Shown: positions 47,696-57,999, counted from the first letter of the stretch. The stretch is 64,000 nucleotides of DNA from Gambelia wislizenii (GCA_030847615.1 JAUMIR010000001.1:365792687-365856686), one strand, 5' to 3'. A program made the numbers and translations. Notes: generated by a model from the letters alone, not told the origin.

Positions 47696-48984
47696 TCTCT
47701 GTATGCTCTTTCCTTTCATTTCCTCCCTCTCTTTCAGAAAACTATTCCTTATTGAGAGCTTACTCAGATCTGAAAAGGCCTGCTGCCAGGATGGATGTCC
47801 ATCTCTCTCATGGATTATATCAGTCTTGAGTCCAGTTTGGTGTGAATTGTTCATGGAAACTATAGCCAAATAATCCGATCCTTGATTATGCTTAATCTTG
47901 TCAGAACTGTGAAATCAAACATGGCAAATGTAAGGTCCAGAAACAAACTAACAGTTTGCCAGAATTGTATCAGTTAACTACTAGTTAAAAGGATACATGA
48001 AAAGGATAATATTCTACCTTATCACTCTTGCAGCATTGCCTTCATGCTCAACACATACAGTAGTGTCATTTGAACAAGATCCAGATGTGTTTTCTCTTCT
48101 CCTCACTTTGCTGACATATTAATTAGAGATTTGCACCTGGTGCCTTGTGGGGGCCGACGAGACTATTGCTGTTTACTGATTCTTTCTCCTGTCTTTTTCT
48201 CCCAACTCCTTCTTTTCTTTTTGTCTATACAATTTCTCCTGATTTATGACAAAAGAAGAATGCATATGAACCATAGGATTAGAAAGTGATCTCACCACCT
48301 GTGTTACAGAACTGCACAACTTTTTGGCACGGATCATCAGACTGACATTTTCTGAACTGACTACAGAGCAAGCTTTCCAATGTCACCACCATTTCTGATG
48401 GTCAGGCTTTCCTATAGCTCACCACCCCACTCCAGAAAAGGCAGGCACACAGGTACACAATACAGAAATACTTTAAATAAATACTTTAAATGTGTACGAC
48501 AGATCCATGCTCATATTTGCATTTTCCCCATCAGTTTTGGCCACAGTAGGTCACAGCACTGAACTACTCAAGCTGCTCTTTAATCTAAAAAGTCACCTTG
48601 GGATTTAGTGCTCAGGGACGCTACAGGAAAAAGCAAGCCTAAGCATACACATAACAATTATGCATGGACACACACAATCCAAGATAGTGTAATCCATCCT
48701 CAGGTTAATAGGTACTTGGTGGCCGTAGGATTGGCATCAGATCCCTCATGCTGGCAGAGCATAAAAATGCACCAGGGTAGTAGATTTCAACCAGCATAAT
48801 CTTGAAGTTGCACCAGCATTAAGCAATGTAAGCATGGCAGTTAAGCTGGTATACACACTAGGAAAAGTGGCAAGAATTGGTAGAGCATATGGGATGTGAA
48901 GCTTAGTCAGAATGCACCTGGATACATGCATATGTTAGTTCTGTCCCCAGCAATGGTGTGAGGTTATATCAACAAAAGAGAAGA
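47696..48984. other. unassigned non-coding DNA
   Basis: No exon or named repeat was seen. Confidence 0.4.
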
Positions 48985-49205
48985 CTACACTACACAATTA
49001 TAGTATTGTGGTTTCCTTTTAACTGCCATGGTTGTATCCAGTGGGCTATTGAGATTGGCAGTTTAGGGAGGGGCATTTGGAATTCTCACCCAGACGGCTC
49101 CTCTGGCACCTCAGACCAAACTGCACACCTGAGAATTCCATAGGATGCAGCCATGGCAGTTAAAGCAGAACCATAGTGCTATAATTGTACAGTGTGAAAG
49201 GGCCC
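48985..49205. repeat. palindromic MITE (hAT-like family)
   Basis: ACTACACAATTATAGTATTG...TTTAACTGCCATGG at the left is inverted at the right (CCATGGCAGTTAAAGC...CTATAATTGTACAGTGTG). Confidence 0.75.
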
Positions 49206-49540
49206 AAGGTGAAAGGTAAAATCTTCCCATTTTTGTGATTCAGTGGAGAACTGAATCTCCTAAGACGGAGATTTAGAATTCAGTGGATTGTCATTGGACC
49301 ACCACCACCCCACCCTACCCTACCCTGCTGTATCCAAGCACAAAAGTTTGTCTGGCTCAGTAACTAATCACAGCTACCAATCACAGGACTATGTAATCTC
49401 CAGAAAGGTAACACAGCTGATATATCTATACACAAAGCATGAAGTTAGCTATTCTTCATGGTAGAAGAACCATGAACTCACAAGTAGAAATACTGATGAA
49501 AAAACAAAATATTTAAAGAAACAACATAGGAAGGAAACAA

Positions 49541-49703
49541 AGGCTGCTGCCACCCTGCAGAAATAATGCAGTTTGACACCGCTTTAACTGCCATGGCTCA
49601 ATGCTATGGAATTCTGGGATTTGTAGCTTTGTGAAGTATTTAGCTGTCTCTGTCAGAGAGCTGTGGTGCCACAACAAACTACAAATCCCGGGATTCCATC
49701 AGA
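49541..49703. repeat. hAT-like palindrome, right arm truncated
   Basis: GGCTGCTGCCACCCTGCAGA, TGCAGTTTGACACCGCTTTA and GGAATTCTGGGATTTGTAGC match the family at 34,942. The second arm stops after ACTACAAATCCCGGGATTCC. Confidence 0.75.
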
Positions 49704-49740
49704 TGGGCTCTTTTCTTCTCCCCCGTCTGCTGCCTCCCCT

Positions 49741-49892
49741 CCCCACCCAATCTGACTATTCCCCTCCTGCCAATCTGTCTCTTTTCTTCACCCCACCCTT
49801 TCTACAACCCAGTCTTCTCCCCCTCCCCCCACCACCTGACCAATCTGACTATTCCCCCTCCTGCCCCATCTGTCTCTTTTCTTCCCCACTCT
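49741..49892 (+). repeat. C/T-rich direct duplication
   Basis: CAATCTGACTATTCCCC-TCCTGCC plus ATCTGTCTCTTTTCTTC occurs twice about 95 bp apart (about 49,748 and 49,843). Confidence 0.7.
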
Positions 49893-49904
49893 CCCACCGG
49901 TATT

Positions 49905-50013
49905 ACACAGCAATCGCGTTAGTGAAGCAAATGGAAACCTACCAGTATTGAAGTGGAGGGTTGCTTCAATACTGGTATGTTTCTGTTTCCTTCACTAACA
50001 CGATTGCTGCACA
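49905..50013. repeat. compact 110-nt hairpin
   Basis: A left arm of about 49 bp (CAGCAATCGCGTTAGTGAAG, CCTACCAGTATTGAAG) and a right arm (CTTCAATACTGGTATGTTTC, CTTCACTAACACGATTGCTG) are reverse complements with few mismatches. The loop TGGAGGGTTG is at 49,954-49,963. It is probably a small MITE, since the neighbours are MITEs. Confidence 0.8.
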
Positions 50014-50229
50014 TTAGAACCCTGGTGTGATAATCTCCTTAGCTGCCAGCTACAGGACAGAGGCTATCCAGACGTTGTCATTAACAACAGTTTCAACAGG
50101 GCTGTACAGATAACATGAGCTGATCTTTTCAAAAAACAGGAAAGAAAAACAAATTCCAGAATAAACTGCAGTTTGATTTATGATAGCATAACCCCAACAT
50201 TGCAGAGTAGGTAGCACCAGGAAATATTG

Positions 50230-50670
50230 GCACATCTTGTGGGACATACATGGTTGCTGGGGAAAGCCCTTCATTTCTTTTAAGAGAACTCAGAGCATTT
50301 GTGACATATTAAGAGATGATTTCAAAACACATCAACATGTCCATCCTAACATTCTACCATTAGCAACAGCCCCGAGAGGCCATCACCCATGTGGACATTG
50401 TACTTATTGTAAGTACACATTCAAGATAACAGAGTTTGTGAATCATAATGAAAAAAACATACATCCTAAAACAATTTTCAACTTGTAGCACCCCATGTTT
50501 ATGTCATTTATGTCCTCAGGTGTCTCTGCAATAAATTATATATAGGAAAAATATTTGTAGAAGAACATCTTAACAATATCAGGAATCGGAGACCAGGTTC
50601 CCCTTTGGTTGACCATTTTCTGGAACATGATAGTCCCTTTAAGGATCTGTGCTTTTGGGTACTTGAGAAA
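50230..50670 (+). mobile_element. Penelope-like element, GIY-YIG part (5' portion)
   Basis: The frame from 50,237 to 50,485 encodes a cysteine cluster (HPCGHCTYCKYTF) before ITEFVNHNEKNIHPKTIF, as found ahead of the GIY-YIG endonuclease of Penelope-like retroelements. After a stop, further motifs appear in other frames (SPLVDHFLEHD, LCFWVLE). The element is interrupted at 50,670 by the DIRS insertion and resumes at 56,349. It is 5'-truncated, without reverse transcriptase. The Penelope assignment is from motif style, not from a search. Confidence 0.6.
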
Positions 50671-50717
50671 GGAACGTTGGTCTTACCTGTGATACGTTCT
50701 TTTCCAGGGGTGAGGCG

Positions 50718-50848
50718 AAGAGCATCCGATAGACATTGGGGTAAGCTCCTCCCACTAACTCCGAGTAGGCAGGCAAACAAAAGAGAGACCTTTGTACGGC
50801 CTTTTCCTGTGAGGTCACCTAGGAGGAGCGACCCCACAATAGCCAGTT
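50718..50848 (+). repeat. DIRS left inverted terminal repeat
   Basis: Nearly perfect inverse of the right end: GCATCCGATAGACATTGGGG, GCTCCTCCCACTAACTCCGA, AAAGAGAGACCTTTGTACGG, GAGCGACCCCACAATAGCC. The outer 47 bp at the left differ from the outer right end, as is known for DIRS termini. Confidence 0.9.
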
Positions 50849-50946
50849 TATAGAAAAGCTGTACCACGTATTCCTGAGACAAAATAAACCTAAAATGAAA
50901 CACTACCATAGATTAATGATACCTCGCCAGCGTCCCCGGGTGGGAC

Positions 50947-51048
50947 AGATGCTCTTCGCCTCACCCCTGGAAAAGAACGTATCACAGGTAAGACCAACGT
51001 TCCTTTTCCCAGTGGGGGAGGCTTCAGAGCATCCGATAGACATTGGGA
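50947..51048. repeat. DIRS internal complementary region
   Basis: Positions 50,947-51,003 are the reverse complement of the left terminus (ending AAGACCAACGTTCC). TTTT follows at 51,004-51,007. Positions 51,008-51,048 (CCCAGTGGGGGAGGCTTCAG...) are the reverse complement of the right terminus. The region is thus a copy of both ends joined head to tail, the template that DIRS elements use to close their circular DNA. Confidence 0.88.
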
Positions 51049-51099
51049 TGTGCAAAAGCCCCCTGATGAGGGTGGGAGCTGGCGTAGAAAACTCCTAAG

Positions 51100-51720
51100 A
51101 TGGTTTAAAAGGTCTGTCAGAGGACCCTTCTGTTGAAGGCATCCTCTGCCAAAGGAAATCTGTCCATCCCATATCGCCTGATGCGAGTTGATGACAAGCA
51201 CCAGGAGGCCACCTTACACCTCTCTTCAAAGGAAGCATCCTTTTCCTATCTGCAGACACCGTTGTGATCCTGGCCAAGTATGTCAGGATTCCTAAGATAT
51301 GGTTATCCAAGGCAGTCCGCAATGTGGGCTCTGATCCCTCAAACTAGAGTGGGCAGCAGAAGTATTTTTCGGCATAAAGGACCCACATAAATGGAGGTGA
51401 ACCCTGCTCCCATACTTAGACTGAGACAAACCTCCTGACGTATATGTGGATAACCCTATGGACGTTCAGGGTATGTCCTATACCTTCCAGTTCCCCTGTT
51501 GGCTGAGGTCAGACGAATTCCTGTGGCCCATGGAATGAACCGTAGACCCTGGGTCTGGAATCTGGATGACAGCATCTGGTCTGAACTGAGGGAGATCCTC
51601 CATTTTCCATTCGGTACCAGGATAAAAGGAGAGACCATTCAGAAGCAATGCTAAGGGATGACATCCCTAAGAGGGCCAAAAAGGGGGGGCACCCATGCGG
51701 GTGTCCCAAGCCGGAAATGT
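51100..51720 (-). pseudogene. DIRS tyrosine recombinase remnant
   Basis: The minus strand encodes, in shifting frames, pieces that fit the DIRS recombinase: FHGPQEFV, a HTLNVHRVIHIYVRRF segment (like the usual LHTLDV...YIRRT), and GIRAH before the conserved catalytic region. The frame is broken by stops and indels, and I could not trace all catalytic residues. It lies 3' of RNase H, close to the internal complementary region, as in other DIRS elements. Confidence 0.6.
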
Positions 51721-52259
51721 ACCATGACGGAAGACCAATGGGTCGGCAGAAGGCTGGGTCACTCAGACCCCTTAGAAAAAAACTGAGAAAGAACTGGGTT
51801 CCTCAGGCCCTTCAGTAGCCCTCGAAACCTTCCCTGGATGAGGCCCAAAAACAACGGTTGTCACCTATCTCTTAACAGTATTGGGGTGCAAGCCACCATC
51901 AAAGTCAACCTGATGGAAGTTTGTCAGGGGGCCTTTACCTCCCTAGTTTAAAACACCTGTGAGGGAAAACCGCTCTAAATGCGAAATTCGTGGATTCTCT
52001 GAGTGGGCTCGCCTCTGGATGTCATGAAGGTGTCCACTCCACTAGGAGAATGCCCCCCGTGGACTCCAACACCACACCTTCAAAACTCCAGGACTAGAAA
52101 TCAAGCCAGGTTGGGTCCAGATGATGAACAACACCCTGAGGGAGAAGGTCTGGTCTGGTTGAAAGGCGATTGAGGAATGCAATATGGTCCCAATCTGGAA
52201 GAAACAAGTCCTCCTTGAGCCCGCCGGCGACAAGTATAAGGTCAATTTCCTCTGTCCAG

Positions 52260-53760
52260 GTTCAGTTCTGGATTCTGGAAACCATTGTGACAGGCGGGGG
52301 GAAATATGTGTATGGTATTCCATGAGGGAGGCTCGTGTCAGGGGAACCTCTCCCTCGTCCCCCTCCCTCAGGAACCTGTAGAAGACTGGGGAGGATTGCC
52401 TCTACTAGTGAGATGAAGAGGTCCCAGGTTGGCCTCCCCCATGCCTGCACAATGATTGCAAACCCTTCTGGGTTCGGGCTCCGCTCCCGATCGAGATCAG
52501 GTCTGCTGAGACAATCCACCTTTGGCCGAGAGTCCCCTTGGCACTGCAGGAAAAAAGGTGTAATCCTACATCCACCCCATGACACGACTCACTTTGGTCA
52601 TGCGGGATCTGTCCTCGTGTTTACCTGACGATTTATGTGGGTCTGTGTTATTGTGTAGACTGATGTGTAGTGTACACATTGTATTGTGAAGATCAGGACC
52701 GATCTGGCCTGGATCAGATCATGAAATGTGAGGGACCGTACTAGGCCACCCTGGACTCTATTCAGTTGGTGCCGTGAGAGGACTCTTCTGTCATCCACCT
52801 GCTCTCCTCAGTGGGCCGTATTCTGTATGGGTTCCAGATAAGTCGGCCAGTACGACCAATGTTGTCCACCAGTGGAAGGAGTTTCTCACTTCCCATAACA
52901 ATTCATGCTTCCTGTGGTGGTTGAGTGAGATGTCCAGCTGAAAACAGCAGGAGGAACTGGTGGAGTGGTCTGGCTTGGAAGTGAGCCCAAGGGAGACAGT
53001 ATATGGACCCTATCAATAGTCCCTGAGGTTGGACGAGGTACATGCTGTCTTGACCATATTATCGCCACAACCCTCTCTAGCTTGGGTCTGAGGTGAACCC
53101 TTCAAAGAGCTCACCCTGAAGCTGTCTTCTTGCGGGAAATGTGAGCATTTTCTGAGCATCCCTGAATGCATGCTAGTCGGATAGGGAAGGGATGAACAAA
53201 TCTTCCAAGTAAGAGTAGATGCATAGTCTGGCCCTTCTCCGACGAGCGACCATGCACAATTGGGGGTGAGCGGCCATGATTCTTATGAAGGACCTGGGTG
53301 CCAGAGGTGGAACGAAGGTTAGAACCTTGTACTGAATGTGGTAGCTGTTGTAGGCACAGCAAAGAAAAACATACTGCGGTACCCTGAATACCATTCAGAC
53401 GTGAAGGAATGTTTACCTCCCTGGTATTCCCAGGTCTCCCATCCAAGCACTAAACCAGGCCTGACTCTGCTTATCTTCCAATATCAGACAGGATCAGGCT
53501 TGTTCAGGGTGGTATGCGTAGTCCCGCCTGCAGATATGATAAAGAAATGTAATTCCCTGTGGAGATCCTCCGAGATATGCCACAAGGTTCCCATGCAGAA
53601 CCTTCCACTGCGACAAAGCCTATTTAGGCCTTTCGGGTTGAGGAAGACCCTCGAGAACCCAAAGAGATTGGAGTAACAAACTTGCCTCTGCCTGTCGCGG
53701 GGAACCTCCTCTAGAGTAGCCAAGGGACCCAATTGCTGGATGGCATCCAGTAGGTGGCGC
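52260..53760 (-). pseudogene. DIRS reverse transcriptase and RNase H remnant
   Basis: From higher to lower coordinates: FLNPKGLNRLCRSGRF and MGTLWHISEDLHRE (53,545-53,660), then QYKVLTF and APRSFIRIMAA. The catalytic box is YLEDLFI (about 53,191-53,211), where the family usually has YLDD. The RNase H end is VDCLSR near 52,500, followed by PNPEGFAIIVQAWGRPTWDLF. Frames change repeatedly. A 5S-derived insertion at 53,418-53,523 splits the reverse transcriptase. Motif style is that of DIRS, not Gypsy. Confidence 0.75.
53418..53523 (-). pseudogene. 5S rRNA-derived pseudogene inserted in the DIRS element
   Basis: Reverse-complemented, the segment follows 5S rRNA almost end to end: GCATACCACCCTGAACAAGC, TGTCTGATATTGGAAGATAA, GGCCTGGTTTAGTGCTTGG, ATGGGAGACCTGGGAATACC. 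It lacks the non-5S body of the 5S SINEs elsewhere here, so it could be a retropseudogene or a truncated SINE head. It interrupts the DIRS reverse transcriptase. Confidence 0.8.
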
Positions 53761-54044
53761 TAGCGACCGAAGACGGTGCCTTGCCGGACCCTAGCTGGGC
53801 CTTGGATTTGGTAGTCAGGAGTGACCTTCTGGGTGATTCTGATTTGGTTTCTGCAGTGGGAATTTGTATACCCCCACCCATGTCTAGTGTCCTCAGGCGG
53901 GAGACAAGAAGATGTTGTCTAGGTTCTAGCAGTCCAAGGGCCAAACTTCTGTCTAGGACTTCTGTCCTCCCTCCTTTGATGGTATCGATAATTACAGCCC
54001 ACTTAACAATGGTGAAAATAAAGCTCTTTCTGGTGGTTCTACCT

Positions 54045-54190
54045 TATGCTAGTCGAATGCCCCCAACTTGCTGGGCACTTAACTCTACCAACCTATGAAG
54101 GGACAGAAGGTTGATTCAACCCTGGAGGTCTGCGCCAAGCTTTGTGACTTACAGTACTGGCTTTTAACCACTTTGCAACCCAGGCTCCTA
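54045..54190 (-). mobile_element. Sauria-SINE-like fragment (head half) in the DIRS element
   Basis: CTACCAACCTATGAAGGGAC and GGCTTTTAACCACTTTGCAA match the head and middle of the SINE at 34,088. It is inserted between the gag and reverse transcriptase parts. Confidence 0.65.
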
Positions 54191-54287
54191 GCTACCTCCT
54201 CTTGTCTCTGTCTTCTATCAGGCCCTGGCCATAGTGAACTCATCTACAGAATAGGCCATGAGTTGTCAGAGGGGTGTGGAGCAATTA

Positions 54288-54450
54288 GCTTGTTTATTTA
54301 TTTGATATCTATACCTTGCTCCTCAACCACCAGGCCAATAGAGCAGCCCCCAAACCATTTTAAGCAATCACAATTTACACATAACACTGCATAAAGCAGT
54401 TTTCAATGTGTATTAGTGAATTGCACTCACAAGCTGGGTACTCATCATGC
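54288..54450 (-). mobile_element. Sauria-SINE-like fragment (tail half) in the DIRS element
   Basis: TTTATTTATTTGATATCTAT...GAGCAGCCCCCAAACCATTT and CACAAGCTGGGTACTCATCA match the tail to middle of the family on the minus strand. Confidence 0.65.
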
Positions 54451-54455
54451 CAGGT

Positions 54456-55300
54456 TTCAGAGAGGACACGGTCTTCCTCTTGATCTGGTGGCTTGTCCCA
54501 CTGCTGCTGGGACCTGCACCACTCCCTGGCTCCACCTGAACAAGGGGCCCTGGTCTCCAGGAAGCACAGTACCCGAAGGAGAAAGGTGCTGATGTCCCCT
54601 CCCCCTGTGAATGAAGGAAGGTGGGTGGTTTCCCTGTGTGGGGAGCCTTGCCTGAGGAGGGGTATCCCCCATCTCTGCTGGGAAGAATAGGATAGATGTA
54701 GGGCTTAGCCCATTCAAGGGGGTCCCAGTCCTTAAGAGGTTTGTCAAGGCCTGAAAGCCAGCCTTATCGCTGTAGGATTGAAGCCCTCCTGTAGGAATCG
54801 AGAGGGTAAGAGGGAACTGTGTTCGCGAACGTTGTCCCCCCCGACCACGTGAGTGTTGGTCATGTGACTGCCCACAGGTTCCCCTTTATCTGTGATCTCG
54901 GCCTCCTCGACGAGATGCCTCCAAGCTGGAGGATCGCCCGTGAGGAAGTCGGTGCTTCCTGCTGGAATTGGGCCCCCAAGCTCCCTGAATGAGACGCGGC
55001 CACGACTGCTTCCTGGTCGCGTGTTGATCGCGCTGCGCTACTCGCTGGTCTGCCCAGCCGCCTCAGCGGACTGGTCGTCATCCCTAGTGTCCTCTTCCCC
55101 TGCCTGTGGAACCAAGTTCCGCTGCAGAGAGGCTCTCATAGGTTCGGCGTGGGTGGGAGGGATAACCAAGGTTGCTGCAGACACCTCCGGTGTTGGCGCG
55201 GCGAGGACTTTGGGAGGAGGGCGGGGGGACGAGACCGGGGACTCCTTTGCATTGCATACCACGCAGGGTAGCACAGCAGGCAGCAAGCAGGTGGTAGGAG
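54456..55300 (-). pseudogene. DIRS gag-like region, broken
   Basis: The minus strand has GC-rich open pieces between the leader and the reverse transcriptase: 55,286-55,038 (rich in P, A and E, with a C-V-V-C pair) and 54,747-54,457. No diagnostic capsid motif is visible. Assignment rests on position and coding bias. Confidence 0.45.
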
Positions 55301-55539
55301 GGGAAAAGGAAGATTGGTGGCTCCCCAGAGGCTAGTGATCCCCCTGCAATTCCCCGGGGTGGGTGGGCTGGACTAGGCTGACCGCCAGCAAGCCCACCCT
55401 CTCCCTGGTCACTGAGTCATGCACCCATTGCCTCCCCTTGGTTCCCGAACCTGGGGACCCCTGGTACACTCACTGCGGCCTCCGCTTGTGGAGGCAGAGG
55501 CATCCGTCCATCTCAGGAGTCATTGGGGTGACCAGGAGC

Positions 55540-55925
55540 AGCTGCGATAACGCCAGAGATATCCCCTGTTTAAGGGAGCACTCTGCACCTCCTCCTCCTG
55601 GAGGGAAGGGTTTGCAGCTATAACTGGCTGGCTCCTAACCTGGCAAGGGGGAGCGAAGCCAGGGTAGCTGGGGTCAGAAATCGAATGGAGGGCTTGTCCT
55701 CCTCATTTGCCCCATGGGTCCTCCTCCCCGGAAGGCAGCCGTGATAGCGCCGGAGAGATCCCCCATAAAAGAGGGCGCTCCGCGCCTTCTCCTCCTGGAG
55801 GGAAGGAATCACGGCTGCACCTGGCTGGCTCCTAACCCAGCAGGGTGGAGCGAAGCCAGGGGGCTGGAGTCAGTAGTCGAGGCGGGGGGCTTCTCCCCCT
55901 TGTTCGACACATTGATCTTCCTCCC
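55540..55925 (-). repeat. tandem duplication, about 195-bp unit, in DIRS leader
   Basis: Two diverged units share CGCCAGAGATATCCCC / CGCCGGAGAGATCCCC, CTCCTCCTGGAGGGAAGG, CTGGCTGGCTCCTAACC and GGAGCGAAGCCAGGG. They lie in the 5' leader of the element. Confidence 0.8.
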
Positions 55926-56040
55926 TGGAGGTCTAAGGAGCGATCCTTCCCTCCATATATTCCCATGAAGGAAATGAACTCCAGCCCAAGCTCTGCTGCC
56001 GCTGGTATGCCAAGCAGAACAACAGGCAAAGGAAAAAGCC

Positions 56041-56060
56041 TCTTTTTTCTTTCTTCTTCT

Positions 56061-56091
<31 letters not shown>

Positions 56092-56103
56092 TTCTTTTTT
56101 TTA
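56041..56103 (+). repeat. (CTTT)n microsatellite
   Basis: A run of CTTT/TTCTT units within the DIRS 5' end, flanked by TTC-rich sequence. Confidence 0.9.
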
Positions 56104-56200
56104 AGTTTGAAAACACAACAAATCCAAAATGGCTCCGGCCACATGGCAAACCGTGGAGCACAAGGAAAAGCCTTCTACCCGGAGTGGTAGGCAGGAACAA

Positions 56201-56331
56201 AACTGGCTATTGTGGGGTCGCTCCTCCTAGGTGACCTCACAGGAAGAGGCCGTACAAAGGTCTCTCTTTTGTTTGCCTGCCTACTCCGAGTTAGTGGGAG
56301 GAGCTTACCCCAATGTCTATCGGATGCTCTG
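56201..56331 (-). repeat. DIRS right inverted terminal repeat
   Basis: GGCTATTGTGGGGTCGCTCC, CCGTACAAAGGTCTCTCTTT, TCGGAGT-type sequence in inverted form, then CCCCAATGTCTATCGGATGC. The unique outer piece CTCTGAAGCCTCCCCCACTG follows to 56,348. Confidence 0.9.
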
Positions 56332-56348
56332 AAGCCTCCCCCACTGGG

Positions 56349-56550
56349 AAAACTTTTTTCTCCAGAATGAGAGGGTCTTGCTTAAAAAATAAATGGATAA
56401 ATTTAGGATAAATTTTATTTTATGGAGGATTGTTGTTGTTTGTGTTGTTTATGTATGTACGTTTTGTTAGATAAGTTGTGTTTTGTCTTGGTTTGTCATA
56501 TAATGTAATGTTTATTATATGTTAATAAAGTATTTAAATTAAAAATTAAA
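56349..56550 (+). mobile_element. Penelope-like element, 3' portion
   Basis: The sequence continues the broken frame (FSRMRGSCLKNKWINL) and runs into a 3' end with TTAATAAAGTATTTAAATTA and an A-rich tail. Joined to the part ending at 50,670 it forms one element split by the DIRS insertion. Confidence 0.6.
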
Positions 56551-57414
56551 AATTAAAAAAAATGGATTGGATATTGTGGCATTGGCACATTATTCCCCAT
56601 GGTCTAAACGTGGACTTAGAGTACATCCATCTACTTTAAAACTTGAGTTTTCACATATCCCCTAACTTTCCACTCTGCTGTAGAATTACTGTAAGGATGT
56701 CCTTGGTACACCTTGAAAAACATAGAACAGTAAAATGCTCTGCTTCCTACTGTTCAAACTATCAGTTGCCAGGTATAAGCTTTGGAAACACTCTTTTTGG
56801 AAACCCTGCAAGTGGATTAAAATTGCACTGTAAGTAATATTTTGTCCCAGTATATATTTATCAGGTTAATTTTAATTTTAAAATTGACACATTACATGCA
56901 TCAATGCAAGATACACTGTACCTAAAAATGATATTGCACATTGTAACTTGTCTCCTGTTATAATTTTTGTTGTTTATGTAGTCCCTTTTCTTTCTTTTAT
57001 CTTTTAGCCCCTGAAGAAGGCCATTAAATATTACTAGGCTGATATTCATTGGGCTAATTGCAAGAATAAAATCCTCTTTTTCAACACCCTGACTGCATCC
57101 TCCCTAACTTTCTGGACAGCCATGCTCACTACATCCACCACTTAAGCAGGACTGGGTGCTACTGGTGCTCAAAGCCACAAAAATCCCATAGAAACCATAT
57201 TCTGGCACTCATTCCAGGCAAAGCTTCTAAGGTATATTCTGTAAGACAGCCAGGAGTGTAGGAGAGGTTACAAGCATGCTTTGTGTTTTCTATTCTGTCC
57301 CAAAGTTATGCAGGAGCAGCAGGTGACACTATCTTGACTTTACATCTCTTTCTGATACATGGCATACGGAGATGGAAGAAAAAAACATACACACATACAT
57401 CACTCACATCTACT
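56551..57414. other. unassigned non-coding DNA
   Basis: No exon. AGCCCCTGAAGAAGGCCATT with ATTCATTGGGCTAATTGCAA at about 57,006-57,063 resembles a reptile repeat end. Confidence 0.4.
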
Positions 57415-57985
57415 GGTGAATTTGATGGAATGTACCTGAATGGAAAGGAGGCAATCCATGCCATTTTCCAGAATGCAACTGCTCTGCCCAGAATGGGCAC
57501 AAAGAGTTTGTTCCTGTGGAATTGTTGTGACTTGTTGCATCTGTCCAACCTAGTCTTGATGATTGGTGATTTTGTCAGTACAGCTTTTTGGAAAGTGAGC
57601 ACTCTAGGCTACTTTCTGGAATATTTTCTGTTTTGCCCAGAACAGTAGTAAGAAGTGGTTCCTAGGGTTTTTTTGGCATGTTAAACCTGTCCCACTTCCT
57701 CTCATGTGACAGGTGAATTGAATGGCCTTGGTTATTTGGAAAGTAAGCATTCCAAGTTGTTTTCAGAATAGATTTTTTTTTGTCCAGAGCAAGAGTTAGA
57801 AAGGGGCACCTGTGGAATGTCAGTAGTTTGTTGCATCACTGCCATATAATTGTGCAGGATTGGTGAATTTGATGGGTGTGGCTATTTGGAAAGTTTCATC
57901 CTGTTTTCTGAAACACCTGTTTTACCCAGAAAAATGTACCATAGCAGAAAATAATTCCTGTGGGATTTTTGCAGCCTGCTCATAC
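57415..57985 (+). repeat. degenerate tandem repeat, about 3-4 units of 120-185 bp
   Basis: Recurring words in order: GTGAATTTGATGG, TATTTGGAAAGT, a TTTTCTG/TTTCAGAA segment, a TTTTGCCCAGAA segment, GTTCCTGTGGAAT and a TTGTTGCATC segment. Starts lie near 57,415, 57,712 and 57,867, with a shorter unit between. The units are strongly diverged. Confidence 0.65.
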
Positions 57986-57999
57986 CTTCCAACTGTCCC

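Larger units (their letters stand above)
50671..56348 (-). mobile_element. DIRS-like tyrosine-recombinase retrotransposon, 5.7 kb
   Basis: DIRS elements copy through RNA but integrate with a tyrosine recombinase, giving inverted terminal repeats, an internal complementary region and no target duplication. All of these are visible: inverted ends (about 50,718-50,848 and 56,201-56,331), a joined-ends region at 50,947-51,048, and AAA at both junctions with the host Penelope sequence. On the minus strand the order is leader, gag-like region, reverse transcriptase, RNase H, tyrosine recombinase. Frames are broken by many stops, and three repeat fragments have landed inside. It is dead. Confidence 0.85.

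Noticed and set aside
53418..53523. Functional 5S rRNA gene
   Set aside because: It carries several changes in the internal promoter region and sits alone inside a retroelement.
54892..55335. 147-residue plus-strand open frame
   Set aside because: It lies antisense to the DIRS gag-like region in GC-rich sequence and has no recognisable motif.
50671..56348. DNA transposon with terminal inverted repeats
   Set aside because: Inverted ends alone fit, but the internal joined-ends copy plus reverse transcriptase and recombinase motifs identify a DIRS element.
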